A stretch of DNA of 64,000 bases, taken from Rhynochetos jubatus. Taxonomy: Eukaryota; Chordata; Aves; Eurypygiformes; Rhynochetidae. This document shows positions 13,701 to 25,000 of the stretch, piece after piece. The DNA is taken from contig CM050652.1 of the NCBI GenBank assembly GCA_027574665.1, positions 42,560,307 through 42,624,306 on the forward strand, given 5' to 3'. Made by a program: the position numbers and the translations under genes. Each line of letters starts with the position of its first letter. Position 1 is the stretch's first letter. The notes under the pieces are model-generated. The model was not told the DNA's origin. It searched no databases and worked only from the letters and a program-made list of their open reading frames with translations.

Positions 13701-15359
13701 TTAAATGGTAATTCATTTTACCATACAGGTTTTGAATTCCATTTACGTCAGGCTTTAAGAAGGCTGCCATCTCCGTACTAGAATACAGTGTACCTGTTTT
13801 GTCCAGGAGGAGAGCACATCAGAGTGTAATTCAGATTTCCAGTGTATGTATCTATATGATGTTTTACCGTTTCAGTGACCTTTAGAAGGGGGAAATGCAG
13901 AACATTTGCTGGCCAGAGATCAAGTAACAATTCCCTCAGCAATGCAAGGTTATTAATGCTGCCTGTCCTTAAATGTTTGCTATTTTCTCACTGTGCTGAG
14001 CTCTCCACGGGACATGGCAAAGTGGGTATGAATGTACAAGACTTTTCAGCGCTGCGCCTAGATCACAGCAGAGCCGTGCAAAGCGTAGTAACAGTAAACA
14101 TAGCTACATCTGCTTTAAGAAAAGCAACAGAAATCTGGGAAATCTCACCACATAGCACATCCTTCTTCTATGGCTGTGAAAGAAAGACTACAGAGGGAAT
14201 ATCTGGAAGCACTGGACTTGGTCTAGTTGCTACTGGGGTTGCTTCAGCCCACCCTCTTCAGATGATGTAGCAGCATACATATTCTAGGTGACAAAGTGGC
14301 CTCTGACGAAATGGCCATCTGCAGGCCAGGTGCACATTTAAATCTATTCCTTCTTGTCTCTATTTTCCTTTTGCACATCACATCCTATCATTCTGTGTTG
14401 TTTTACCTCCCTCACACTAATATCAGTCCTGGCTGAAATTATCAGTCCTCCCTGAACCAGGGAGACTGTAATGTTGGCACCGCTGCCAAATGGTTAGGCA
14501 TATCCTGGACACAGACAACAGATGCTTATATTTAAATTGGGACTAATTTGCATTTTTGTGTACCGTGGATTTTTTAAAGCATAGTAATGAAAAGGAATGT
14601 GTAATTCTGAAATAGTAATACTTTCCTTTGAAAAGCCAGGTTTGCTAATGGATTGCCATCTGTTCAACCCTTTGCCAGGAAATAGATTTGTCCTGCTTAC
14701 TGAAAACAGTATTAGGGTGAAACTGTAGATTACACAGTGGATTTCTGAGCAGTTTAATTTAAAGTGCATGCTAGCACTTTTTTATTTCAGTAAGAGTAAC
14801 TTTAGATGCTCCTTTTCTACTAATGTTGGAATTTAAGCCATTTAGAGTACTCCGTGGGCTGATTTGCTCTCAGCTGCGTTCCAGTAAAGGTGCCTACCTC
14901 TACCTCTCCTTTATCATTTTAAAACCAAGTTCATCAGGTTTCTTTTGCACAGGATTTACAGCAAGAAGCACTCTATCTTGTCTTGAAAGCCCATCTTAAT
15001 CCTCTGGGAAAAAAACATTTAAAACACTAAGGCACTGGCCCTCCACCATGCTTTCAAGAGTACAACATTTATACATGCTGGGAGCCTCTCGGAGCCTCCG
15101 GATGCAAGTTAGGAAGGAGGATGCCCCGGCAATTCAAGATGCTGTATCAGGAACTGTTGGACCTCTGATAGAGCCAAAGAAGCAAAACAAATCAGAAGGG
15201 TAACTTAACTCTTCCTCTGCAACCCACAGAAATCTAACAGCATTTCTGCTGAGCATTATTAGGGGCACAAACACATTGCAAGGGAGAGCTCCAATTTTTA
15301 CAGCCTGGAGGCAAAAGCTGGATTTTAACATAACTTGAGGATTTCAGCACCCTTACATC
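10759..15359. other. Putative LIN7A intron 1, proximal part, no exon seen
   Basis: Mixed-composition sequence between the A-rich tract and the CpG island. Frames such as 12384-12755 and 12589-13041 on the minus strand and 13875-14270 on the plus strand lack recognisable domains and overlap one another. No repeat or RNA gene was recognised. Confidence 0.5.
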
Positions 15360-16099
15360 ACCGCGGTAGGGTTAGCGACACAGTGTCAAGGCTAGCCAAC
15401 TGCTCTCCCTACCCGGACCGAGTAGTTGCCTACGGGAACAGGCAGACGCGCTGTTTTGCAGGGTAACATCCTTGTCGCCAGCGAACGGACAAACTGCGCG
15501 CACTGCTCCCTTCCCCGCACACCCCTTCCCCGCCAGACCCCCGAAACACCGCATTCTGCCGACAAACGACTGTGTCCTAGGGGGGTGCGAGCCCCCAGCT
15601 CGCTACCGGGAACGGCCGGCCGCAGCCGTCGCCCCCACCACGGAGCGTCCCCACCGAGCCACCCGCGGCGACGAGCCACGGGGGCGGGCGCCCAGGGGGA
15701 TCCCGCAGGGCGGAGGCGGCGGAGCGGCCCCGAGGGGCGGTGCGGTGCGCTGGCCGCCCAGCCACATCCCGCGCCGGCGGCACCGACGCGCTCCGGCCGG
15801 CGGGATGCCAGCCTTCCCAAAGTTTTATTTCCCGCATTTCATCCCTTCTCCTGCCTCCCACCTGAGCCCCGCGGGAAGGCGCCTCTCCGCCGCCCTCCGC
15901 TACCGCCGGCGGCGCCAGCCCCACGCTGCGCGGGGCCGGGAGAACCGCCGCGGCAGCGCCCGCCGCCCGCTCCGCTGGGGCTGCGGGGGCAGAGCCCGCG
16001 CTCCGCCGCGGCGGACCCCGGACAGGGCGGTGGGGCGGCCGAGGCGGTGGGGCGGCCGGGGAGCGGCGGCGGGGCGTGAGCGGCGGCAGCCGCGCTTAC

Positions 16100-16142
16100 C
16101 TCTGTCCAGCGTGAGCGGCTGGACCGCTGTCAGTGTCGCCAT
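16100..16142 (-). CDS. LIN7A: LIN7A (MALS-1/Veli-1) first coding exon
   Basis: Reading the minus strand from the ATG at 16142 gives MATLTAVQPLTLDR, then one G and a splice donor (AGAG|GTAAGC, with GT at 16099-16098). From memory, human LIN7A reads DMATLTVVQPLTLDR followed by an aspartate, so this matches with one change (V to A at residue 6). The human Asp codon can be split after its first G, which fits the phase-1 donor seen here. LIN7A is a small L27-PDZ scaffold that binds CASK and APBA1 (Mint) and organises synaptic and basolateral membrane complexes. The L27 domain begins just after this exon, so only the leader peptide is present. The ATG context is good (G at -3, G at +4). Human LIN7A has about 13 residues before this Met; here the upstream frame reads SSPAAD, resembling human SAPTAD, but I see no ATG at the human position. 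Paralogs LIN7B and LIN7C start differently. The identification rests on 14 residues plus exon structure and CpG context. Confidence 0.87.
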
Positions 16143-16400
16143 GTCTGCGGCGGGGCTGGAGCCCGAGTGACGCGCGGCTCCGGCACCGGCGTGGAGTGCG
16201 GGGAAGGGCGGGGAGGAGGCTGGCAGGGCGAGGGGGCGGAGGAGGAGGGTGGCTCCGTGGGAGGAGGAGGCGAGCGGGGCGGAGAAGGTGCCCAGCAGGG
16301 GAGGGCGGCTCGCCGCAGACAGGGAGCCGCGATGCTGCGGGCGCAGGGCGGCCCGGCGCGGCCCGGCGCGGGCTGCCGGCATCGCTGAGCCGCCGGAGCC
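16143..16400 (-). promoter_or_regulatory. LIN7A core promoter and 5' UTR region (inferred)
   Basis: This is the GC-rich stretch directly upstream of the LIN7A ATG. It holds several GGGCGG-type GC boxes, for example at 16206-16213, 16233-16239 and 16276-16282. No TATA box is evident, as is typical for CpG-island promoters. The start of transcription cannot be fixed from sequence alone. The reading frame of the LIN7A ATG stays open upstream through this region and contains another in-frame ATG at 16382-16380. Confidence 0.6.
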
Positions 16401-16629
16401 GGGCCTGGCGAGAGGCCCCGGCCGCAGCGCGCTGGGGGCCTCGGGGCGGAGTGCCGGGGCCCGCAGGAGCCGGGGAGGCCCGGGCCGTGCACGGGGGCGG
16501 GGGGCCGGGTCGCCGCCGTGCCCGCCGCCTCGGGGGTGCTGCAGCGGCCGTCGGAGGGAGCGAGAGGGGCGAGGGCGGGGAGCTCCGCAGCGCCGCGGGC
16601 GGGGAGGACGGGCGGGCCCGGCCTCGCCT

Positions 16630-16651
16630 GGGCCGGGGGCGGGGGGCCGGG
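16630..16651 (+). other. G-quadruplex-capable G-run cluster in CpG island
   Basis: Four G runs of 3, 5, 6 and 3 bases are separated by loops of 2, 1 and 2 bases on the plus strand, fitting the G3+N1-7 pattern with very short loops. It lies about 490 bp upstream of the LIN7A ATG. If transcription starts above it, the G-rich strand would be the template strand for LIN7A. A second, weaker cluster lies at about 16493-16509. Confidence 0.7.
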
Positions 16652-17150
16652 CCGCACCGCCCCGTCCCGGGGCTGGCGGTGTGTCTGGGTGAGGCACGGC
16701 TCCGAGGGCTGGCCGCGAGGTGCGAAAGCCAGCGTGCGACGCCCGGAGTGGAGGTACCAGGCCCCCGTGTAGGGCCTTGGCTGAAGGGACGTGTCCCCGA
16801 GCGGCCCTTTGGCACGGACCAAACAGTGGGTCTCACCTTCGGTCCGGCCGCCATCTCATTCCTAACTGCTGGCTGCGGCCTGGCCATCCTCAAGAGACCC
16901 AAGGGCCTCTGTAAAGCACACGCAGCACATCTCCTCAGCGCGGGCTGGAGTCCTCGCGTTCGCAGAGCGAGAGGTTGGTCGACGTGTGATGGTTGCCTCG
17001 CGCAGATCGGCTGCAGCTTGTGTGAGCTCGGAGGCCTTCGCAGAAGACCGACCGTGAAGGTGGAGTTTCTCACTAGAGGGTTTGCGGGGTTTGCTGGCAA
17101 CCCTCTGGTTGTCCGCCCTCGTCCACATGAAGTGAAAGGGCCCTGTTCAG

Positions 17151-18815
17151 CTGCTGTCCGAGAACAGTGTGGCAGAGTCCCACAGTGGTTTTGCTGCATT
17201 CCCTAACAGGGATAATGGCACAGAGGAGGGACTGAGCAAAGAATGGCCTCCTCTTTGACTCTTGCCCTCTGTAGCACCCACGGCCTTGTGTTTGCCCAAG
17301 GAGTGCTGGGATGGGGTTGATCGCCACTCCGAAGCCGAAGGTAGCACTCTTCTCGCCCGCCGGGATCTGACAAACCGCAGGGGACTTGGAAGTACAGCAG
17401 TGCGAGGTTGCACATCAATAAAAGCTTTCAACTGCTACGGTGTTTAAGCGCTGGTGCAGATAATTAGGGAAATTGTGGAAATTTTGCCAATGAAAAATTT
17501 CAGAGCAAATTAAAAATACATTTTCCCATTTTAAAATTAGAGAAGTTTAAATAATACATGTGAGTTACCCACTTCTTGTGATAAACTGAATTCAGCACAA
17601 ATTTCTCTAATTAATAAACATTAAACAGATAGGAAAATGTGTCAATTGGCTAAAATACCAAAGCTGAGAAATCATTCTTGGCAATCAGTCAGTTTTAAAA
17701 ATCTAAATTAACATAAAGAGTTTTATTATGCAGATTTTATGTACTTGCATAGCAGCTGGATTGACATAAAGTATAATGGATGCTCTTAAGTAGTCACATT
17801 ACTATATATTGGATTCATAGTCCTGAACAGAGAAGCAGTACAGGTTTGGAGCTATAACAATCTATTGTGACAACTCTCAAGCTGTTTTGACACTTGAAAA
17901 AAAATCTATTGCAGATATAAAAACGTGTTTAAATAATATTAAAAACAAGGTGCCGAGTTAATTATGTAGCCAGGTTGCTTTGTGTATAGGACTTCATAAC
18001 GCTTAGCCTTGCTCTTTTAAGTTGCCATCTTGCAAATAGACATTTTGAAGCAAACCCCAGTTATAACAGTAACTTTTCTATCAATAAATATGCAGTGTTA
18101 ATGCCAAATATATAATTTTTTAGGAACATTAACTTCAGAAAAAACAGTGTTTGGGCTCGTGCAGGGTGCCTGTGGGAAGCAGTAGGCTTATTCTGCATTT
18201 ATCCTTTTTTATCTATTGCTGGTCAGATTTTGTGTGCTCTGCCACAGGGGCTAATTGGCACTTGGATGAGAGTCTTGAATGGGAGTATTAGCTGCACTCA
18301 CGGAAGATGAAAAGCAGCATTTGCTGAAATTAAACATTTCCTAATCAGCATAGATGCATAGTTAATACTCAAGAACGTTAAAGACCTAGCTGAGGAATAT
18401 GTTAAACAGCTGAACTGGGAAAGCTTGAAAAGTTGTCTAGCTGAATTCAGCAACAGGAGAAAGGGAGGTGGAATGAGGCAGGGAGCTGTGGAGTAGGTCT
18501 TGATTTCCTGTGCCAATTCCCAGGAGAAATAGCAGACTCTCATAGCAAAAGTTAGGAGTCAGAATGAGTGCCAGCCAGCCTGCCATCTTGGAAGGTGATC
18601 CCTGGAAGGAAGGACCAGATGCTTTAGGCAGAAGCAACAGGTTTTATACTGTACGGACTGGAAACTGGCTTACTGATGCATCTTCAGCATTGCTAATAGA
18701 ATGCCTGGAAACTTTTTCTGGCTGAATTTAAAAGATAATTTGGTTTTGTTCAAAGATGTAAAATGTAGATATAGAGGCTTCAGTGGCTACATTTTTTAGA
18801 TAACACAGATTATAC
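17151..18815. other. 5' flank of LIN7A, AT-rich, no gene seen
   Basis: GC content drops from the island edge to AT-rich DNA. A plus-strand AATAAA hexamer lies at 17417-17422 at the end of the residual CpG-bearing zone. No coding frame or repeat was recognised. Confidence 0.5.
17417..17422 (+). promoter_or_regulatory. AATAAA hexamer downstream of CpG island (plus strand)
   Basis: AATAAA in the context GCACATCAATAAAAGCTTTC, about 270 bp beyond the CpG-dense region on the side away from LIN7A. It could terminate a short divergent plus-strand transcript from the island, or be chance. No CA cleavage site or GT-rich element was confirmed. Confidence 0.25.
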
Positions 18816-18835
18816 AAAAAAAAAAAAAAAAAAAA
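18816..18835 (+). repeat. Poly(A) tract of 20 bases
   Basis: An uninterrupted run of 20 A directly precedes a CR1 3' fragment. CR1 elements usually end in an 8-bp-type repeat rather than poly(A), so the run is more likely an independent simple repeat or the tail of something unrecognised to its left. Confidence 0.9.
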
Positions 18836-18839
18836 GTCA

Positions 18840-19035
18840 CCACAGAAGTGGGTAAGCCTTGAAACAAGTTTTCTAGAGAGGATGTGAAATCTTCATCCTT
18901 CAAGATTTTCAAACCTGACTGGGAAAGGACCCAGGCCACCTGTTCTTGCTGTGAAGTTAGCCCTGCTTTGGGCAGGAGGCTGGACTGGATATTCTTCAAG
19001 TCCTTTTCAACCTAAATTACTCTGCGGTTCTCTAA
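18840..19035 (+). mobile_element. CR1 LINE 3' fragment, degraded
   Basis: The order of short matches follows the avian CR1 3' tail: a CTAGAGAGG-like box, CTTCAAGATTTTCAAA, the GGCAGGAGGCTGGACTGGAT box, TCCTTTTCAACCTAAATTA and a terminal TCTGCGGTTCT that resembles TCTGTGATTCT. Only the last 200 bases or so remain and many sites have diverged, so this is an old copy with no coding capacity. Confidence 0.85.
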
Positions 19036-22000
19036 TATACTGTTCAAATTACTGTTAAGAATTCTCTGAATAGCTGGATTAAATTGTTACATTTAAAAAA
19101 GAATGTGTTTTAATGCCACTGCAAGCAAGTGATGAAGAATGCAATGGTTACTTTCCAGGATTGGAGATTGTTTTTGGGAGGGGTGTTCTTATGTATCAGT
19201 CTCAGCGTTAAGTTCTTGGTGTGATGTTGCCCAAAGGGCTGATGCGATCCTTGAATATGTAAAAAAAAGGAACGACAAATAGAATCAGGGAAATTATCTT
19301 CATTCTGTGCATAGCATCCATAAAACAACTGACTGGAATACTGTGTCCAGATGGGGTGTTTGCCTTTTAAGATGGAAAATTAGCTTTGACATGAGGTTTT
19401 AAGGACCTCAGCCAAAGCTTATCAAAGAAAAGGGTGAGAAGGAACTAAATCACTGCGTGTAGGTCCATGTATATGGAAGAGGCATAATAGGGGAGGGATT
19501 TATAGTCTTTAAATTTATAGTCTTATGACATAAGGTGATCTGGTGACTGGAAATTTAAACAAATTCAACCTTGAGTAATATGTACTGTTCTAGCAATAAG
19601 GATAACACAGGGACCAATTATTCACCGTGGCTTGAAATCTTCACAAAAATCAGAGGCCTTTCTAAAAAGACTTGCTTTGATCTAACTTCTAAAGAAAAAT
19701 AGAATGGCCGAGGTATTCAGGAGGTTAGATGAGATAAGGATTGTCATCTATTACTCATGACTTTCATGGCACTTTGGCTTCCCTCAGGAATTGGTACTAT
19801 AAGGGGCAGAGAATAATTTCTACACAGCACAGCACAATGCTATGTGGAACAACCCAGCACAGCTCAGAATGCACTTGTTGGCTGCCTGAGGAGCACAGTG
19901 TCCCCTTGTCCTAAGCTTTGCATGGAATAAATAACTAAGATGCTGCCCCATGACTGGATGCTCTGGTAAATGCAGCTATTCACTTCAATACCAGAGCCAC
20001 CTTTAACAGACGTGGAGGCCCTGTTCCTGGTGGCTACAGAGGTGTGTGGCAAGAGGCCATGCCACACTGGCACAGTTAAGTCTGTGTTTGGGTTACAGAA
20101 CACTGTTTTATTCCTTTTAGCTGTATTCTTGGTGTTGGTCATTGGACTGAATTTCTTGTCAGGGCTAAATTTCCCCTCGGGTACTTACATTTGGGTTCCT
20201 ACCTAACTTTCCCATGAAATTGGTTTGCTGCAGGACTCTTTGCATCCAGCTTTACATTGGAAAGTTTTTTGAGCAGCTGCTTTATTTCACCCCAAGGCTA
20301 CAGAATAGGTAATTTATATTATACGCTATGTCCCTTTTTGTTAAATGCAACGTGGTACTCCACTGCTCTTGTATCAACATGATGGCTCTGGGGAACGCTG
20401 CACACTGTATTTGCAGGATGATCAGCTGTATCAGTCATTCTCCCATCAGACACGGTTTGATTATGTTTGCACATTTCATGAAACTCTAAGTTATTTCAGA
20501 GAAGATTCCAGGTGCAGAGAACTTTCAAGACCCTAGATGACACCTTAGGACTGATTCAGAACATGCATTCAGCCCTTTTTCTTTTTTGTGCTGACCATTA
20601 TCTTCACTTGTGCCTGGCACTTCAGCACAACTAAAAGCAGAGATTGCAGTAATGGTTTGATACAGGCTGTGAATTCTCAGAAGACTGAGCATTTTTGTCA
20701 TCATTCAGATTTGCTTTCTGAGTGGCATTTTGCCTCTACAGGGGAAGGAATCCTTCCTTTTTTAAAATCAATCAGTTATTTCCATGCAGTTTCCATGGCA
20801 GAACTTGCAATTTGAGACATCTAATAGTTTAACAGCAGTTTGTTTACTGGGCAAAGAACTGCATCAGTTTCCAATAAGAAATGTGCTTTAGTGCTTTCTG
20901 AGAATTATATGCATTACTCACATGTACAGTTCACTTTGTCACAGGAGAGCTATGCTATCTCAAATAATATTTCATTCAGGTGAGCTGGAAGGTCCTACTA
21001 CAGGTGCACAGTTCTGTGTAGTTCAGTACTTTTCCACTGTACTACCCTGTACCACAGGGCTGTATTTTCCTACAGGACTTATTTTACATTCTAATATCGT
21101 CTAATGAATTGCTTTTTGTAGATAGTGCAATTACTGTTTTCATAAACAATGAAACCAATTTGGCCTATAAAAAGATTTTTGTTTTGTTTTGTTTTTTGTT
21201 AAAGATTCAACTCCAGTTGACAACAGGGAGAACAGGACTGAGCTTTGCTGAAATTCTTCTTGGGCTACGTTGAAATTCAGATGGAAGGTCTATTCAGTCT
21301 GGTAAGTATATGTACTCTCTTTAGAAAGAACTACTGCAAAAGCTAAGAAAAGCAAGCCTGTTGCTGGTAGGCTTACATTCCTGGTTCGGGAACTGGGCTC
21401 TACCTTGGTGGGCAGAGTCCACCCTCTCTTTTCGACAGGAAGGCAGTCCAAAATCAGTTACAAATCAGACTTTCAATCCATTATCACCTTTGAATATCCT
21501 GAATTCAATCTGAAACTTGAATCTAATTGCCTTTTTATTACCATTACTTACTTATTTTGACTATTTTAAGGATCAGGTCTCGACCTAAAGTTTGTCAATA
21601 CTGAGGACCTTTGAGAAGAGTGTAAATTACCCTCTGTGAGGTCACCAACATCTTCAGTTAGCTAGTTTAATACCAGTTCCGGCTTTCTCTGCAAGCACTG
21701 TACCTGTAGTCTTAACCTACCCATAATGCATGAACTCACACAGTTTTTTTAGTTATTTGAACAACCAAACAAAAACACAGATTTGCCCTCCTTGTAGACC
21801 AGCATAATGAATTATCCACCTACCTTCTTTGTCTAGTCAATCAATACACATTTTGGATAGAATTTTTGGATCAATATGATTTCTTACCAAGAACCCTTTG
21901 ACTGAAGGAAAATAAAAAGTAGACCTGTCCAGGGGAATATTTTTATTGATTGTGCATCATTTGGTTTCTTATTGTTTCCATCAAAACATTCCTATACAGA

Positions 22001-25000
22001 ATGATGACAGAAAGAATATGTGGTCATGAAATAGATACTTACCTTTAAAGGAAATTAACATTGCAGAGTAGATGATTTTAAATAGCTTTAGAATTTTAAG
22101 TGGTGAACTAGTAATGACAGTTACAAGGAGTTGCATAGTCAAGTATGCTGGCGTAGGGAAAAAAAAAGTGCAAGGACAAACCACAACTCCATAAAATTGC
22201 CACAGCAAATTAATTTGGGTGTGCGAACAGTGCAACAGAAAACACTGGTTATCAACCTTGTATTTACTGAAACTGTTAGTCCTGTTAATCTTCATGTGAG
22301 ATCAGTGACTTTATGATAGGCATCTGAAAATGGGTGGGAACTTGATTGCAAGGCGTTATTGTAATTAACTCTGATTTTAGTATACTCTGTAAGTACTTTT
22401 TTGAGCCATAAAAATTAAAATATGATTAAAGAGCCCTTTTGGGATCTAGAGTGCATTTGCAGATTTTAATTGGGAAGTGAAGAAAAGCAAGCTGCTTGCA
22501 AAGCTGATGTGGTTATAGACATATGAGGTTTAAGTTAAACCTAATGTTATCTGAAATCATTGATTACCTGATTAAGCTACACAGATAACCAGGTTTGTCA
22601 ATTTGAGGATTAAAAAGCACCAACAAACTAATGAAGAATAAAAAACTGGTAACTTGGAGAAAAAACGTTGTGGCTGAAATGAAACTCAGCAGTATTTCTG
22701 TTTCAGTCCTGCTTTTTATTAAAAAAAAAGGAAATTATTAATTTTATTTTAGCCTTCTGAAGACAGGTAATGATTGTACTGAAGCTTTCCTCTGCTTTTT
22801 TAGTGACATGATTGCAAGAGGTGACAGTGTTTAAGTACTGCTGGGGACCAGAATGCCAGGGCTACTGATGATTGTTCTTGAGAATAATACTTTGTCCTCA
22901 GAAGGAAAGAGCCGAAGGGCAATATGATTAGGTTGTCTTGGTCTAAGGAGCAGTTTAATGGTCATCTCCATTTCCAGTCAACCTCACTTCAGGGCTGATC
23001 TGTGTGCCATTGTGAACAATTAAATCACATCTGGTCACTGCAGTGCAGTCACCCTTGCTTGCCAAGTTATTCTGTTTTCTTGTGCATCTCAGTGGCAAAA
23101 CCAGCTTCAGGGTGCTTGTGGGTTTTAGATACATACAGATGCTGATATGTATGTGTGTAGTCCCAGTATTTTACTAAATTTGTTTGTCTAGAAGCAGTTG
23201 GAAGTCTTAGTTCCTGAGCCGGACAGTCTGCAGACTAATCCTGCAAACATCTGGCCAGATTCTGTCTTTGCTCTCATAGCAAACTTTCTTGCTTCTGTGC
23301 AGTTAACTAATGTGAGAACATGTGCCTAAGTCAGTTCAGAGTCTCATTAAATGACATACACAATATTTTCCTTGTGGAAGGCCTTCAGGGAAGCCTGAAA
23401 CGTACAGATTTAAGGTTCTTGGCTGATTTGTTGGATAACTTATTTTTAATATTCAGAGGAACATTTCCTCTTGGCACTATGCTAACAGTATGCTCCAACA
23501 CATGCTGTTGTCCATCTGCTCAGAGCCCTCACATGACACCATTCTGGTAAATTTGCTCTTCATTCACATTCAAAGCTATCAAATTTGCCTTCAAGTTGAC
23601 CCATGTTCCGTTCCAGGCCAGAGAACAAATTCTCATTTTTTTCCAGGCTGCAGCACTGTCAACAGTTTATACCTAACTTCTTCTTTAAATAGACAAATAC
23701 TGCTGGGATTAACACCAGGTCACTGGCCTCTTCTGTCCTGCATTCTCCACAACCACGGACGATGGACAAGGCCCACTAAAGCAGGACTCGAGTCTCATCA
23801 ACAGCTATCATCAAACAGTGAGGAGCCTCCAGTTTCTCTCCAGGTCTGTCCTAGTCGCTGCAGTGACAGTCAGAACTATCTCACCTGGTCAGTGGCTGCA
23901 GTGAGCCAGTAAGCACTTCATACTGAAGCTCTGGTGGTACCATCTCCCTGCCTTGGCAGAAGAAGTCATCTTTTGTTGTGTCTCATTACCTAGTCAAGCA
24001 AGTTCCCCTCAAGGGCATGTGGTTAATTATGCCCTATGAGCAGCCCTTGGAGGCAGTGGCTCTGAGCATAGTGACCACCATATACCTGCCAGCTTGTCCT
24101 GATGATAATTCCTGTGAGGATGTCCCAGGCTGCACACTATGTCTCCTCCGAGAACACACTGGCTGGCAATGATTCACAGGCCTCTTTAGCATCTTTCCAG
24201 TAATGCCCTTCTGCTGTGACCTACTGTGAAACTCTGGGTTTGTAACCCCACCTATGTAGTCAGTCCTAAGTTGGTGAGTGCTGTGTGACTTGGGGAATTG
24301 TGTTGGACTCAAGGTGGGTGTAGGGACCAACTATGCAGCAGCACAGGAAAGTAGATCCTAAGAGTATCCCTAACCAAGGCTTTCTGCTTTGCCAGAGGGT
24401 GAAATAGCAAGGTGCAGAAGAGAAATCATCAGAGAGAAATCATGTCCTGGCTTAATTCTGCTTTGTTTACTTTTCCTGAATACAACTTTGTCCTTTAACT
24501 TAAGTAATACTTTCTTTCTGTGTGTGTGCAATGCCCTCCTGTACCTTTGCCCAGGCCAGTATATACACTCCATGTACTGAACTGCTCCAGGTGTGTTGAG
24601 GGTCTGCCCTAGGTAGTTGATTACATTACATTATGCAAAGATAGCTGAGTCTAGTTCTGCTACTAATAAAATTAGCTAATAAAATCAGCAAAGGAACAGC
24701 ACTGATTATATGGTAGGGGAATGAATCCTCACAGTCCTTGAAAGGATTCATCTGAGGAAAAGCAGAAGTGCTGCTGACCTTTATTTTCACCTTTTCTTTA
24801 TATGTAAAATTTCATACCCTGAGAGCAGGCCTTGCATGTCTAGTGCTTGTCTAGCACCCTTCCTGCAGTTACACTTGCATTTCACCCATCTGAATCAGTG
24901 GAATACATTTAGTTTCCTTGTCCAGGATCCTCTCCAGTACATACACCCATTGACCTAATCTGCTATCTATCTTCCAGTGAGTACTGGAGGTGCACCACTG

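Larger units (their letters stand above)
15360..17150. promoter_or_regulatory. CpG island over LIN7A exon 1
   Basis: CpG dinucleotides and GC content rise sharply at about 15360 and fall off by about 17150, in contrast to the AT-rich DNA on both sides. The densest part is about 15580-16700. The island covers the start of intron 1, exon 1 and the upstream flank. Short GC-rich direct repeats occur inside it, such as two GGCCCGGCGC units near 16350-16371 and two GGTGGGGCGGCCG-like units at about 16029-16060. Limits were judged by eye. The many long overlapping open frames here result from few stop codons in GC-rich DNA. Confidence 0.85.

Noticed and set aside
16096..17206. Long overlapping frames in the CpG island (367 codons minus, 357 codons plus, several others at 15.4-16.8 kb)
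   Set aside because: They overlap each other on both strands, are rich in Arg, Pro, Gly and Ala, and reflect few stop codons in GC-rich DNA. Some begin at GTG, not ATG. Only MATLTAVQPLTLDR has a family match and a splice donor.
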